Source: Streptomyces roseochromogenus subsp. oscitans DS 12.976 (GTDB lineage: Bacteria > Actinomycetota > Actinomycetes > Streptomycetales > Streptomycetaceae). Taken from it: 37,319 nucleotides of DNA. Shown piece by piece: positions 23,763 to 31,312 of the stretch. The first letter of the stretch is position 1. Each line of letters begins with the position of its first letter. The stretch covers positions 6,003,211 to 6,040,529 of the forward strand of contig NZ_CM002285.1 of the NCBI RefSeq assembly GCF_000497445.1, written 5' to 3'. The notes beneath the pieces are model-generated. The model searched no databases. It saw nothing but the letters and a program-made list of their open reading frames with translations, and was not told where the DNA came from. Made by a program: the position numbers and the translations under genes.

Positions 23763-24356
23763 ATGGCACTGGGTACGGCCACGCCCGCGTACGAGCTGCG
23801 TTTCGACGCCGGACGGATCTGTCTCGATCTCCTCGCGACCACGCATCCGGCCGAACGGCTGGACTCCGTCGAGGCGTTGTGCGCGTGGATCGGCGGGGCG
23901 GGGCTCGTGCCGGACGGCACGCCGCTGGCCCACGCCGACGGCCACTGGCTCGTCGGGTTCCGCGAACTGCGGGCGCACATCGGGCGGTTGGTGCGGGCCC
24001 CGCATGCCGTGGATCCACCGTCGCGGGACCGCTCCCTCGCTCACGTCAACGAGGCCGCCCGCGCCTCGACCCCGGCCCCGCTCGCCGTACCCGCCGAGGA
24101 CGGCTGCCTCATCAGGGAGTTGGCCGGTTCGCCGACGTGTGCGGAACTGCTCGCCCTCGTCGCCCGGGACGCCGTCGAGCTGCTCACCGATCCCGTCGCG
24201 CGAGCCGCCGTACGGGAGTGTGAAGGCGACAACTGCCCGCTCGTGTACCTGGACACCTCCCGCGGGCGGCGCCGGCGGTGGTGTTCCAGCGAGGTCTGCG
24301 GGAATCGGGAGCGAGTGGCCCGGCACCGGCGGCGAGCCGCTCTCGCCCGAGCGTGA
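23763..24356 (+). CDS. CGNR zinc-finger protein (ABATE domain)
   Basis: 197 aa. The N-terminal ABATE-type domain (FDAGRICLDLLATTHPAERLDSVEALCAWI...) is followed by a C-terminal zinc finger with CEGDNCPLVYLDTS and WCSSEVCGNRERVARHR, the CGNR signature with four cysteines. Such proteins are thought to be stress-linked transcription regulators in actinobacteria. Divergent from the SRPBCC operon, about 200 bp apart. No clear ribosome site before the ATG. Target unknown. Confidence 0.9.
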   Translation: MALGTATPAYELRFDAGRICLDLLATTHPAERLDSVEALCAWIGGAGLVPDGTPLAHADGHWLVGFRELRAHIGRLVRAPHAVDPPSRDRSLAHVNEAARASTPAPLAVPAEDGCLIRELAGSPTCAELLALVARDAVELLTDPVARAAVRECEGDNCPLVYLDTSRGRRRRWCSSEVCGNRERVARHRRRAALARA

Positions 24357-24533
24357 GCCTCCCCGTGGCAAGTGATTTGCGTAACACCCGGTTTCCCGGG
24401 TCTCCCGGCCGGGCAGCCCTGCCGTCCCGGACGACCCCCCTCCGATGTGCCGGAAATGTAAAGATCATGCGGGAGGAATGTGCTCGCATGTCCCTGTCGT
24501 CACGTCACCCCCGGGAAAACTGTCACCTCCGTT

Positions 24534-24561
24534 TGAACACCTCAACGCTCGTTTCCGTACG
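24534..24561 (+). promoter_or_regulatory. Candidate ECF-type promoter of sigU
   Basis: TGAACA (24534-24539), 16 bp, CGTACG (24556-24561). The AAC-containing -35 and CGT-type -10 are the usual ECF pattern and could be read by SigU itself. It lies about 50 bases before the GTG start in a 253-bp gap. Confidence 0.4.
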
Positions 24562-24609
24562 GGTGGGCGAGCGACCGACTGGGGGAACCCCCGGACACCG
24601 GAGGTGGGC

Positions 24610-25188
24610 GTGCGCAAGGATGCGGCCGTGGCCAATGAACGTGGATCGAGGGCCCGACATCGCATGTCCTCACAGCCCTCGGAACCCGACGAGGAGCTGA
24701 TGCGTGCGCTGTATCGAGAGCACGCCGGACCTCTGCTCGCGTATGTCCTGCGGCTGGTCGCCGGTGACCGGCAGCGCGCCGAGGACGTCGTACAGGAAAC
24801 GCTCATCCGTGCCTGGAAGAACGCCGGTCAGCTCAATCGGGCGACCGGATCGGTACGCCCCTGGCTGGTGACGGTCGCGCGCCGCATCGTCATCGACGGC
24901 CACCGCAGCCGGCAGGCCCGGCCGCAGGAGGTCGATCCGTCGCCGCTGGAGGTCATCCCCGCGGAGGACGAGATCGACAAGGCGCTGTGGCTGATGACGC
25001 TGTCGGACGCGCTCGACGACCTGACCCCGGCCCACCGGGAGGTACTCGTCGAGACGTACTTCAAGGGGCGTACGGTCAATGAGGCGGCCGAGACGCTGGG
25101 CATACCCAGTGGCACGGTGCGGTCTCGGGTGTTCTACGCCCTGCGGTCGATGAAGCTGGCACTGGAGGAGCGGGGGGTGACGGCGTGA
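24610..25188 (+). CDS. sigU: ECF RNA polymerase sigma factor, SigU-like
   Basis: 192 aa. Region 2 is in ELMRALYREHAGPLLAYVLRLVAGDRQRAEDVVQETLIRAWKN, and region 4 in LTPAHREVLVETYFKGRTVNEAAETLGIPSGTVRSRVFYALRSMK. The GTG at 24610 has GGAGG five bases before it; ATG 24664 is an alternative that would remove 18 residues. The next gene, an anti-sigma factor, overlaps by one base. From memory the syntenic S. coelicolor gene is sigU (SCO2954), whose deregulation blocks aerial growth and changes protein secretion. The name rests on that remembered synteny. Confidence 0.92.
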   Translation: MRKDAAVANERGSRARHRMSSQPSEPDEELMRALYREHAGPLLAYVLRLVAGDRQRAEDVVQETLIRAWKNAGQLNRATGSVRPWLVTVARRIVIDGHRSRQARPQEVDPSPLEVIPAEDEIDKALWLMTLSDALDDLTPAHREVLVETYFKGRTVNEAAETLGIPSGTVRSRVFYALRSMKLALEERGVTA

Positions 25189-26021
25189 TGAGCGGTGGAT
25201 ACGGGGGGATGCAGGGATTCGGCATGGGTGGTCCGGGTATGTCTGGCCCCATGAGCCCCAACCAGGGATCTTCGGTGCCGAGCGAGCACGAGACCGTCGG
25301 CGCCTATGCCCTCGGGATTCTCGACGACGCCGAGGCAACCGCTTTCGAGGCGCATCTCGCCGGCTGCGAGTGGTGCGCCCAGCAGCTGGACGAGCTGGCC
25401 GGGATGGAGCCGATGCTCGCCGCGCTCGCGGACCTGCCGGGCTCCGGCAGCACCCCCGCGATCGGCGACTCGCTGTCCGCCAGGCCCAGTCCGCGGCTGG
25501 TGGAGAAGCTGGTCGACGAGGTCGCCGAGAAGCGCGCCCAGAAGCGACGGCGTTCCTTCTACATGATCGCCGCGGCGGCCGCACTGATCATCGCCGGACC
25601 GCTGGCCGCCATCGCCGTGAACAGCGGCTCGTCGGGCGGAGGCGGCCAGGTCACCGCGTCCTCGGCGCAGACCACCTTCGAGGCCATGTCCGACAAGAGG
25701 TCGGCCACCGACCCGGCGTCCCACGCCAGCGCGACCGTCGGCATGCAGCAGAAGGACTGGGGCACCCAGGCGGTCCTGGAGCTGAAGAACGTCAAGGGCC
25801 CCCTGAAGTGCTCTCTGGTGCTCGTCGCGAAGAACGGCCAGCGCGTGACGATGTCCTCCTGGTCCGTGCCGAACTGGGGCTACGGCATCCCCACCGCGAA
25901 GACCGAGGAGTCCAGGAAGCCGCTCTACATCGGCGGCGCGGCGGCCTTCAAGCCGAACGAGATCGACCACTTCGAGGTCGTGACCTTCGACGGAAAGAAG
26001 ATCGTGCAGGTGCAGGCGTAG
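25188..26021 (+). CDS. rsuA: Membrane anti-sigma factor with zinc-binding ZAS domain, RsuA-like
   Basis: 277 aa. It has an unusual Gly/Met/Pro-rich N-terminus (about 25 residues), then the zinc anti-sigma domain with His34 and the HxxxCxxC motif H56-C60-C63 in HLAGCEWC. One TM segment lies at about 125-145 (FYMIAAAAALIIAGPLAAIAV), and an RskA-type extracytoplasmic domain follows, with AVLELKNVKGPLKCSLVLVAKNG and DHFEVVTF. It would hold SigU at the membrane and release it on an outside signal, probably by proteolysis. The ATG overlaps the sigU TGA. Confidence 0.92.
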   Translation: MSGGYGGMQGFGMGGPGMSGPMSPNQGSSVPSEHETVGAYALGILDDAEATAFEAHLAGCEWCAQQLDELAGMEPMLAALADLPGSGSTPAIGDSLSARPSPRLVEKLVDEVAEKRAQKRRRSFYMIAAAAALIIAGPLAAIAVNSGSSGGGGQVTASSAQTTFEAMSDKRSATDPASHASATVGMQQKDWGTQAVLELKNVKGPLKCSLVLVAKNGQRVTMSSWSVPNWGYGIPTAKTEESRKPLYIGGAAAFKPNEIDHFEVVTFDGKKIVQVQA

Positions 26022-26102
26022 CGCGCGCGGCGGGCTTGGCCGGGATCTCAATCGGGTGTGTCCTGTCCGAACTCGCCTGCCGGTCGCGTCGTGGCTGGTC
26101 GT

Positions 26103-26129
26103 GCAGTTCCCCGCGCCGTGGGGAGCTGC
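26103..26129 (+). terminator. Terminator-like hairpin after sigU-rsuA
   Basis: GCAGTTCCCC (26103-26112) and GGGGAGCTGC (26120-26129) pair with one G-T wobble. CAGTTCCCCGCGCC is a text I recognise as common in Streptomyces intergenic hairpins. Confidence 0.65.
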
Positions 26130-26200
26130 CGACCCCGTAGCTTTGAGAGGGCCCTTTCGCGTACGGTTGACGGCTGCCCAGCACGTCAGAAGGGGGCCCG

Positions 26201-28564
26201 GTGGCCGCTCAGGTTCAGCAGTCCGCGGTCGGCTCGTCGCACGACGCACACGACTCCGTCCGCGACCGGGAGATCAGCGTCGAACAGGAACACCTGGACC
26301 GGGTGTACCGGCGTCTCGAGGAGAAGATCCACGAGGCCGAGTTCCTGATGAACGACGCGGCCAAGGGCGGCCAGGTCGGCACCCCGGGCGCGCTGGCCGA
26401 GCGGGACGCGCAGGTCTTCCGGGCCGGCATCCACCTCAACCGGCTCAACAACGAGTTCGAGGACTTCCTCTTCGGGCGGATCGACCTGCTGCTCGGCAAG
26501 GACGGGAAGAAGGGCCCCGACGGGGCCTACACCGCCGTGGAGCCCGCCGAAGGCGCCGTACGGGACGACAACACCGCCGACATCGCCGAGACCCTGCACA
26601 TCGGGCGCATCGGCGTCCTCGACGAGGACTACGCGCCGCTGGTCATCGACTGGCGGGCACCGGCCGCCGCGCCCTTCTACCGGGCCACGCCCGTGGACCC
26701 GGGCCGGGTCGTACGGCGCCGGGTCATCCGGTCCAAGGGGCGCCGGGTGCTGGGGGTCGAGGACGACCTGATGCGGCCCGAGCTGACCGCCCACCTGGAC
26801 GGCCGCACGCTGCCCGTCATCGGCGACGGCGCCCTCATGGCCGCCCTCGGCCAGGCCCGCGGCCACACCATGCGGGACATCGTCTCCTCCATCCAGGCAG
26901 AGCAGGACCTGGTCATCCGCGCCCCCGCCGCCTCCATCACCTATGTGGAGGGCGGGCCGGGAACCGGCAAGACCGCCGTCGCCCTGCACCGCGCCGCCTA
27001 TCTGCTCTACCAGGACAGACGCAGATACGCGGGCGGCATCCTCATCGTCTCCCCGACCCCGCTGCTCGTCGCCTACACCGAGGGCGTGCTGCCCTCGCTC
27101 GGCGAGGAGGGGCAGGTCGCGATCCGCGCGATCGGCTCACTCGCCGTGGACGCCGTCGGCGCCGAGGCCACGCTGTACGACTCCCCGTCCGTGGCCCGCG
27201 CCAAGGGCTCGTACCGGATGCTGAAGGTGCTGCGGAAGGCCGCCCGGGGCGCCCTGGAACTGGGGCCCTGCGCCCGGCCCGCCCGTGCCGGGGACGCCGG
27301 GCCGCAGGCCTTCGACGGCCCGCCCGCCCGTCTGCGCGTCGTCGCCTTCGGGCGCCGGCTGGAGCTGGAGGCAGCCGAGCTGGACCGGGTCCGTCGCACC
27401 GCTCTCGGCGGCACCGCGCCCGTCAACCTGCTCCGGCCGCGCGCCCGCAAGCTGCTCCTGGACGCCCTGTGGGCCAAGTCCGGGGCGGCCGGCCGGCACA
27501 CCGACCCGGAGCTGGCCGCCGAGCTGCGCTCCTCCTTCGACGAGGACGTCACGACCGAGGACGCCTTCATCGCGTTCCTCGACGCCTGGTGGCCCGAGCT
27601 GACCCCGAAGCGGGTCCTTGCGGCCATGGCCGACGAGAAGCGGCTCGGCCGCTGGGCCCGCCGGATCCTCAACCCCGGCGAGGTCCGCAAGGTCGCCCGC
27701 GCCCTGCAGCGGGACGGCCACACCGTGCACGACATCGCCATGCTGGACGAGCTGCAGGCGATCCTCGGCGCCCCGGCCCGCCCTCGCAAGAAGCGCGAGC
27801 TCGACCCGCTGGACCAGCTCACCGGCCTGGAGGAGCTGATGCCGGTGCGCGAGGAGAGCCAGCGGGAGCGGGCCGAGCGGCTCGCGCAGGAGCGCACCGA
27901 GTACGCGCACGTCATCGTGGACGAGGCGCAGGACCTCACGCCGATGCAGTGGCGCATGGTCGGCCGCCGCGGCCGGCACGCCACCTGGACGGTCGTCGGC
28001 GATCCGGCCCAGTCCTCCTGGTCCGACCCGGACGAGGCGGCCCAGGCCCGCGACGAAGCCCTGGGCACCCGGCCCCGGCGCCGCTTCCAGCTCACCGTGA
28101 ACTACCGCAACCCGGCGGAGATCGCCGAGCTGGCCGCCAGGGTGCTCGCGCTCGCCATGCCCGGCTCCGAGTCGCCGCGCGCGGTGCGGTCCACGGGGGT
28201 CGAGCCGCGCTTCCGGGTCGTGGAGAGGTCGTTGGCGGACACGGTGCGAGCAGAGGCCGAACGGCTGCTGGACCTGGTCGACGGCACGGTCGGCGTGGTC
28301 GTCGCCATGAACCGGCGCGAGGAGGCCCGGCGCTGGCTGGCCGGACTCGGCGACCGGGTGGTGGCGCTCGGCAGCCTGGAGGCCAAGGGGCTGGAGTACG
28401 ACGCGACGGTCGTCGTGTCGCCCGCGGAGATCGCCGACGAGTCCCCGGCCGGGCTGCGCGTGCTGTACGTGGCGCTGACCCGGGCCACCCACCAGCTGAC
28501 GGTGGTGTCGGGGGAGCGGGACGAGCCGGACGCGGCCGGGGTGCCGGATCTGCTGCGCGACTGA
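26201..28564 (+). CDS. helD: HelD-family RNA polymerase recycling ATPase (actinobacterial class)
   Basis: 787 aa, superfamily I helicase-like. The N-terminal coiled-coil (about residues 25-95, EQEHLDRVYRRLEEKIHEAEFLMND) is the arm that enters the polymerase secondary channel in characterised HelD. Walker A is GGPGTGKT (251-258), Walker B VIVDEAQD (from 571), with the VVGDPAQSSW and VNYRNPAEI motifs and VLYVALTRATHQL near the end. HelD proteins pull stalled or drug-bound polymerase off DNA, and some confer rifamycin tolerance. I saw no rifamycin-associated element upstream. The GTG at 26201 follows GAAGGGGG. Its location after an ECF sigma pair is conserved synteny as I recall it. Confidence 0.92.
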   Translation: MAAQVQQSAVGSSHDAHDSVRDREISVEQEHLDRVYRRLEEKIHEAEFLMNDAAKGGQVGTPGALAERDAQVFRAGIHLNRLNNEFEDFLFGRIDLLLGKDGKKGPDGAYTAVEPAEGAVRDDNTADIAETLHIGRIGVLDEDYAPLVIDWRAPAAAPFYRATPVDPGRVVRRRVIRSKGRRVLGVEDDLMRPELTAHLDGRTLPVIGDGALMAALGQARGHTMRDIVSSIQAEQDLVIRAPAASITYVEGGPGTGKTAVALHRAAYLLYQDRRRYAGGILIVSPTPLLVAYTEGVLPSLGEEGQVAIRAIGSLAVDAVGAEATLYDSPSVARAKGSYRMLKVLRKAARGALELGPCARPARAGDAGPQAFDGPPARLRVVAFGRRLELEAAELDRVRRTALGGTAPVNLLRPRARKLLLDALWAKSGAAGRHTDPELAAELRSSFDEDVTTEDAFIAFLDAWWPELTPKRVLAAMADEKRLGRWARRILNPGEVRKVARALQRDGHTVHDIAMLDELQAILGAPARPRKKRELDPLDQLTGLEELMPVREESQRERAERLAQERTEYAHVIVDEAQDLTPMQWRMVGRRGRHATWTVVGDPAQSSWSDPDEAAQARDEALGTRPRRRFQLTVNYRNPAEIAELAARVLALAMPGSESPRAVRSTGVEPRFRVVERSLADTVRAEAERLLDLVDGTVGVVVAMNRREEARRWLAGLGDRVVALGSLEAKGLEYDATVVVSPAEIADESPAGLRVLYVALTRATHQLTVVSGERDEPDAAGVPDLLRD

Positions 28565-28594
28565 CGTTCCGATCTGCTGCGCGACCGACTTCCT
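28547..28594 (+). repeat. 24-bp tandem duplication at the helD stop
   Basis: GATCTGCTGCGCGAC starts at 28547 and again at 28571. The full 24-base units differ at three positions or so. The first copy contains the last helD codons and stop. Confidence 0.8.
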
Positions 28595-28636
28595 GTGAAC
28601 ATCCCGGACGGGAATGGCCTTACGGCATCGGTTTGT

Positions 28637-28642
28637 TAGCCT
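28637..28642 (+). promoter_or_regulatory. Candidate -10 of the intergenic RNA
   Basis: TAGCCT, seven bases upstream of the start I infer for the structured RNA. No strong -35 is visible. Confidence 0.35.
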
Positions 28643-28648
28643 TGGTGT

Positions 28649-28786
28649 GGCACCGGCCCGATCCAAGCCCCCGGGCCCAACCTTCGTCCCTGCGAGGGAC
28701 CACTTGCCGCGAGGCGAGCATGGCGGGTCGGTGTCATGAACGTGTGGGAGACCCACATCACCGAGGTGATGTGGGTCTCTTTCTTT
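28649..28786 (+). ncRNA. Structured intergenic RNA between helD and malic enzyme (sRNA or leader)
   Basis: There is no gene in 28565-28977 (413 bases), but the first part folds well. A closing stem CACCGGCCCG (28651-28660) / CGGGTCGGTG (28724-28733) has one G-T pair. Inside are hairpins GTCCC-TGCGA-GGGAC (28686-28700) and CTTGCC-GCGA-GGCGAG (28703-28718), the latter with a GNRA tetraloop, and a C-rich strand AAGCCCCCGGGCCC. A 14-bp terminator with a T tract follows. I recall an S. coelicolor sRNA called scr2952 from this gap; that is memory, not verified. The 5' end is inferred from a TAGCCT box. Confidence 0.65.
28748..28786 (+). terminator. Intrinsic terminator with U tract
   Basis: A perfect 14-bp stem: GAGACCCACATCAC (28748-28761), loop CGAG, GTGATGTGGGTCTC (28766-28779), then TTTCTTT. 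This is one of the few classical T-tailed terminators in the window. Confidence 0.92.
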
Positions 28787-28804
28787 GGGGTGCGCACCCC
28801 TTTT
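28787..28804 (+). terminator. Second hairpin with T run directly after
   Basis: The palindrome GGGGTGCGCACCCC (28787-28800) is followed by TTTT, giving a tandem terminator. Confidence 0.7.
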
Positions 28805-28826
28805 CCCGCCTGATCATTTCTCGTAT

Positions 28827-28857
28827 GGTGGAAGTGGTTTTCCGAAACCATGCCACC
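28827..28857 (+). promoter_or_regulatory. Two-step hairpin in the malic-enzyme leader, with TATGGT box before it
   Basis: GGTGG/CCACC encloses GGTTT-TCCG-AAACC (28827-28857), separated by a small internal loop. A TATGGT (28824-28829) could be the -10 of the malic-enzyme promoter, placing the hairpin near the 5' end of the transcript. Confidence 0.45.
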
Positions 28858-28977
28858 TGCTCGCCGATCCCTGTGAACAAAACGTCCGCAACCCTGGGCG
28901 ACTATCACGTACTCACGGGTAGGTGCGACGATCGGACGGCACAACTCGCGACACGGTGAAAGCAGAGGAAGTCGGCC

Positions 28978-30402
28978 ATGGCAACGGCGCCCAGCGTCTC
29001 CTACTCGATGACCATCCGGTTGGAGGTGCCCGCGAGCGGAACCGCCGTCTCGCAGCTCACCACCGCCGTGGAGTCCTCCGGAGGCTCGGTCACGGGCCTC
29101 GACGTCACCGCGTCCGGCCACGAGAAGCTCCGTATCGACGTGACCATCGCGGCCACCTCCACGGCCCACGCCGACGAGATCGTCGAGAAGCTGCGCGGCA
29201 TCGAGGGCGTCACCCTCGGCAAGGTCTCCGACCGTACGTTCCTGATGCATCTCGGCGGCAAGATCGAGATGCAGTCCAAGCACCCCATCCGCAACCGTGA
29301 CGACCTGTCCATGGTCTACACGCCGGGTGTGGCCCGCGTCTGCATGGCGATCGCCGAGAACCCCGAGGACGCCCGCCGCCTCACCATCAAGCGCAACTCG
29401 GTTGCGGTTGTGACGGACGGTTCCGCCGTGCTCGGCCTCGGCAACATCGGCCCCAAGGCCGCGCTGCCCGTCATGGAGGGCAAGGCGGCCCTCTTCAAGC
29501 GCTTCGCCGGCATCGACGCCTGGCCGATCTGCCTGGACACCCAGGACACCGACGCGATCGTGGAGATCGTCAAGGCGATCGCACCCGGGTTCGCCGGGAT
29601 CAACCTCGAGGACATCTCCGCGCCCCGTTGCTTCGAGATCGAGGCCCGGCTGCGCGAGGCCCTCGACATCCCCGTCTTCCACGACGACCAGCACGGCACC
29701 GCCATCGTCGTCCTCGCTGCCCTGACCAACGCCCTGCGCGTCGCGGAAAAGGCCATCGAGAACATCCGGGTCGTCATGTCCGGCGCCGGCGCGGCCGGTA
29801 CGGCCATCCTCAAGCTGCTGCTCGCCGCAGGCGTGAAGAACGCCGTCGTCGCGGACATCCACGGTGTCGTCCACGCCGGCCGCGAGGACCTGGTGAACGC
29901 ACCGGCCGACTCGCCGCTGCGCTGGATCGCGGACAACACCAACCCCGAGGGCCTCACCGGCACCCTGAAGGAGGCCGTGCGCGGCGCGGACGTGTTCATC
30001 GGCGTCTCGGCCCCCAATGTGCTGGACGGCGTCGACGTGGCCGCCATGGCCGACGGCGCCATCGTGTTCGCGCTCGCGAACCCCGACCCCGAGGTCGACC
30101 CGGCGATCGCCCGTCAGACGGCCGCCGTCGTGGCCACCGGCCGCTCCGACTTCCCGAACCAGATCAACAACGTGCTGGTCTTCCCGGGTGTCTTCCGCGG
30201 CCTGCTGGACGCCCAGTCCCGCACCGTCAACACCGAGATGATGCTCGCCGCCGCGCAGGCCCTCGCGGACGTCGTCACCGAGGACGAGCTGAACCCGAAC
30301 TACATCATCCCGAGCGTCTTCAACGACAAGGTCGCGGGCGCCGTCGCCGGAGCGGTGCGCGAGGCCGCGAAGGCCGTCGGCGCGTCGGCGTCGGCCGAGT
30401 AG
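28978..30402 (+). CDS. NAD-type malic enzyme with N-terminal ACT domain
   Basis: Oxidative decarboxylation of malate to pyruvate, linking the TCA cycle with gluconeogenic and acetyl-CoA pools. 474 aa. The ACT regulatory domain (about 8-90) precedes a compact bacterial malic-enzyme body: VYTPGVARVC, RNSVAVVTDGSAVLGLGNIG, FAGINLEDISAPRCFEIE, HDDQHGTAIVVLAAL (metal and substrate site), the dinucleotide fold VMSGAGAAGTA, and FALANPDPE. The ATG at 28978 follows AGAGGAAG. The ACT domain suggests allosteric control by a small metabolite, not identified here. NAD rather than NADP preference is from remembered annotation of the orthologue. Confidence 0.93.
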   Translation: MATAPSVSYSMTIRLEVPASGTAVSQLTTAVESSGGSVTGLDVTASGHEKLRIDVTIAATSTAHADEIVEKLRGIEGVTLGKVSDRTFLMHLGGKIEMQSKHPIRNRDDLSMVYTPGVARVCMAIAENPEDARRLTIKRNSVAVVTDGSAVLGLGNIGPKAALPVMEGKAALFKRFAGIDAWPICLDTQDTDAIVEIVKAIAPGFAGINLEDISAPRCFEIEARLREALDIPVFHDDQHGTAIVVLAALTNALRVAEKAIENIRVVMSGAGAAGTAILKLLLAAGVKNAVVADIHGVVHAGREDLVNAPADSPLRWIADNTNPEGLTGTLKEAVRGADVFIGVSAPNVLDGVDVAAMADGAIVFALANPDPEVDPAIARQTAAVVATGRSDFPNQINNVLVFPGVFRGLLDAQSRTVNTEMMLAAAQALADVVTEDELNPNYIIPSVFNDKVAGAVAGAVREAAKAVGASASAE

Positions 30403-30428
30403 GCGACCGGCGTTGCTGCGGGCGGGTA

Positions 30429-30448
30429 CTGGGGGCTGCCGTCCCCAG
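30429..30448 (+). terminator. Hairpin after the malic-enzyme gene
   Basis: CTGGGG (30429-30434) pairs with CCCCAG (30443-30448), 26 bases after the stop; a weak terminator candidate. Confidence 0.5.
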
Positions 30449-30789
30449 ACCCCCCGTTTCGGCCCGCACGACCGCGTCCTGAAGCGCCGAAAGGGCTGAT
30501 TTTCCCGCCCTGTACTGTGTGGAGGCTGTGAGGATCACCACGGCGGCCCCCGCACCGGCGCGTCGTGGAACCAGCTGATGCCGGGCGCGCTCTAGGGTGA
30601 CGCCGAGCGGGCGCTTTTCGTGTGACTCCCCAGGGTGTTCTCACGACTCCTACGGGTGCCGGATTGGCTTTACCGCCGCAGGTAGGGGCAGGATGCGTCC
30701 CTGGGCGCGAGCGCATCGGCATCGCAGTGCCCCGGGCGGATCCGCCGCGGGGCACACCCCAACGGCAAGAAAAACACGGGAGTAACAAC
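30449..30789. other. Long leader/promoter region of hupA, no gene
   Basis: About 340 bases without a convincing gene. It holds a TAGGGT box (about 30592-30597), typical of Streptomyces -10 elements, and other A/T-poor sequence. A leader of up to about 190 bases would follow. No recognisable riboswitch was seen. Confidence 0.4.
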
Positions 30790-31071
30790 ATGAACCGCAG
30801 TGAGCTGGTGGCCGCGCTGGCCGACCGCGCCGAGGTGACCCGCAAGGACGCCGACGCCGTGCTGGCCGCGTTCGCCGAGACCGTCGGCGAGATCGTCGCC
30901 AAGGGCGACGAGAAGGTCACCATCCCCGGCTTCCTGACCTTCGAGCGCACCCACCGTGCCGCTCGCACCGCGCGCAACCCGCAGACCGGCGAGCCGATCA
31001 ACATCCCCGCCGGCTACAGCGTGAAGGTCACCGCGGGCAGCAAGCTCAAGGAAGCGGCCAAGGGCAAGTGA
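30790..31071 (+). CDS. hupA: HU-family nucleoid protein
   Basis: 93 aa, short HU: MNRSELVAALADRAEVTRKDADAVLAAFAETVGEIVAKGDEKVTIPGFLTFERTHR in outline, with the DNA-contacting arm RTARNPQTGEPINIPAGY. It bends and compacts DNA as a dimer. It lacks the long Lys/Ala tail of the second Streptomyces HU (HupS), so it is the vegetative type. GGGAG precedes the ATG. Ends with a very strong hairpin. Confidence 0.96.
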   Translation: MNRSELVAALADRAEVTRKDADAVLAAFAETVGEIVAKGDEKVTIPGFLTFERTHRAARTARNPQTGEPINIPAGYSVKVTAGSKLKEAAKGK

Positions 31072-31118
31072 CCTTGCCGCCCCTGTGCCAACGGGACGGT
31101 GCAGGGGCACTGTGCATA

Positions 31119-31166
31119 ACGGCGATGGGGCGGCACCCGGTTTTCCGGGTGCCGCCCCATCGCCGT
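31119..31166. terminator. Very long bidirectional terminator, hupA/murA
   Basis: A perfect 22-bp stem (31119-31140 with 31145-31166) and a TTTT loop, between convergent hupA (+) and murA (-). Confidence 0.92.
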
Positions 31167-31178
31167 AAGAACACCTAA

Positions 31179-31235
31179 CCGAGTGCTTTGCCGGGTAGTT
31201 CGACTTTGGCTCCCAGCTCCACGAGCTTCTCCATG
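31179..31235 (-). repeat. Distal copy of the murA 3' end (57 bp)
   Basis: Identical to 31317-31373 at 56 of 57 bases (T at 31196 against C at 31334). On the minus strand it starts with ATG and codes MEKLVELGAKVELPGKALG before its own TAG stop. It lies 138 bp downstream of the copy that is part of murA. Confidence 0.95.
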
Positions 31236-31312
31236 CTGTGTCTGCCCGGGGGACAACCCCCGGACCCCCGGCCGGAAGCGTGTGCCCCCGGGCCCGGGAT
31301 CAGGCGGCGAGG

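Noticed and set aside
26022..26200. Rifamycin-associated element upstream of helD
   Set aside because: No long symmetrical element fitting my memory of the RAE was seen; only a terminator-like hairpin.
28649..28786. Known riboswitch classes (cobalamin, ydaO/c-di-AMP, T-box, SAM, glycine)
   Set aside because: None of the conserved cores I know could be recognised; the structure was therefore left as an unnamed RNA.
30597..30785. Small open frame (62 codons) before hupA
   Set aside because: No ribosome site, unusual composition and overlap with the expected hupA leader; no motif.
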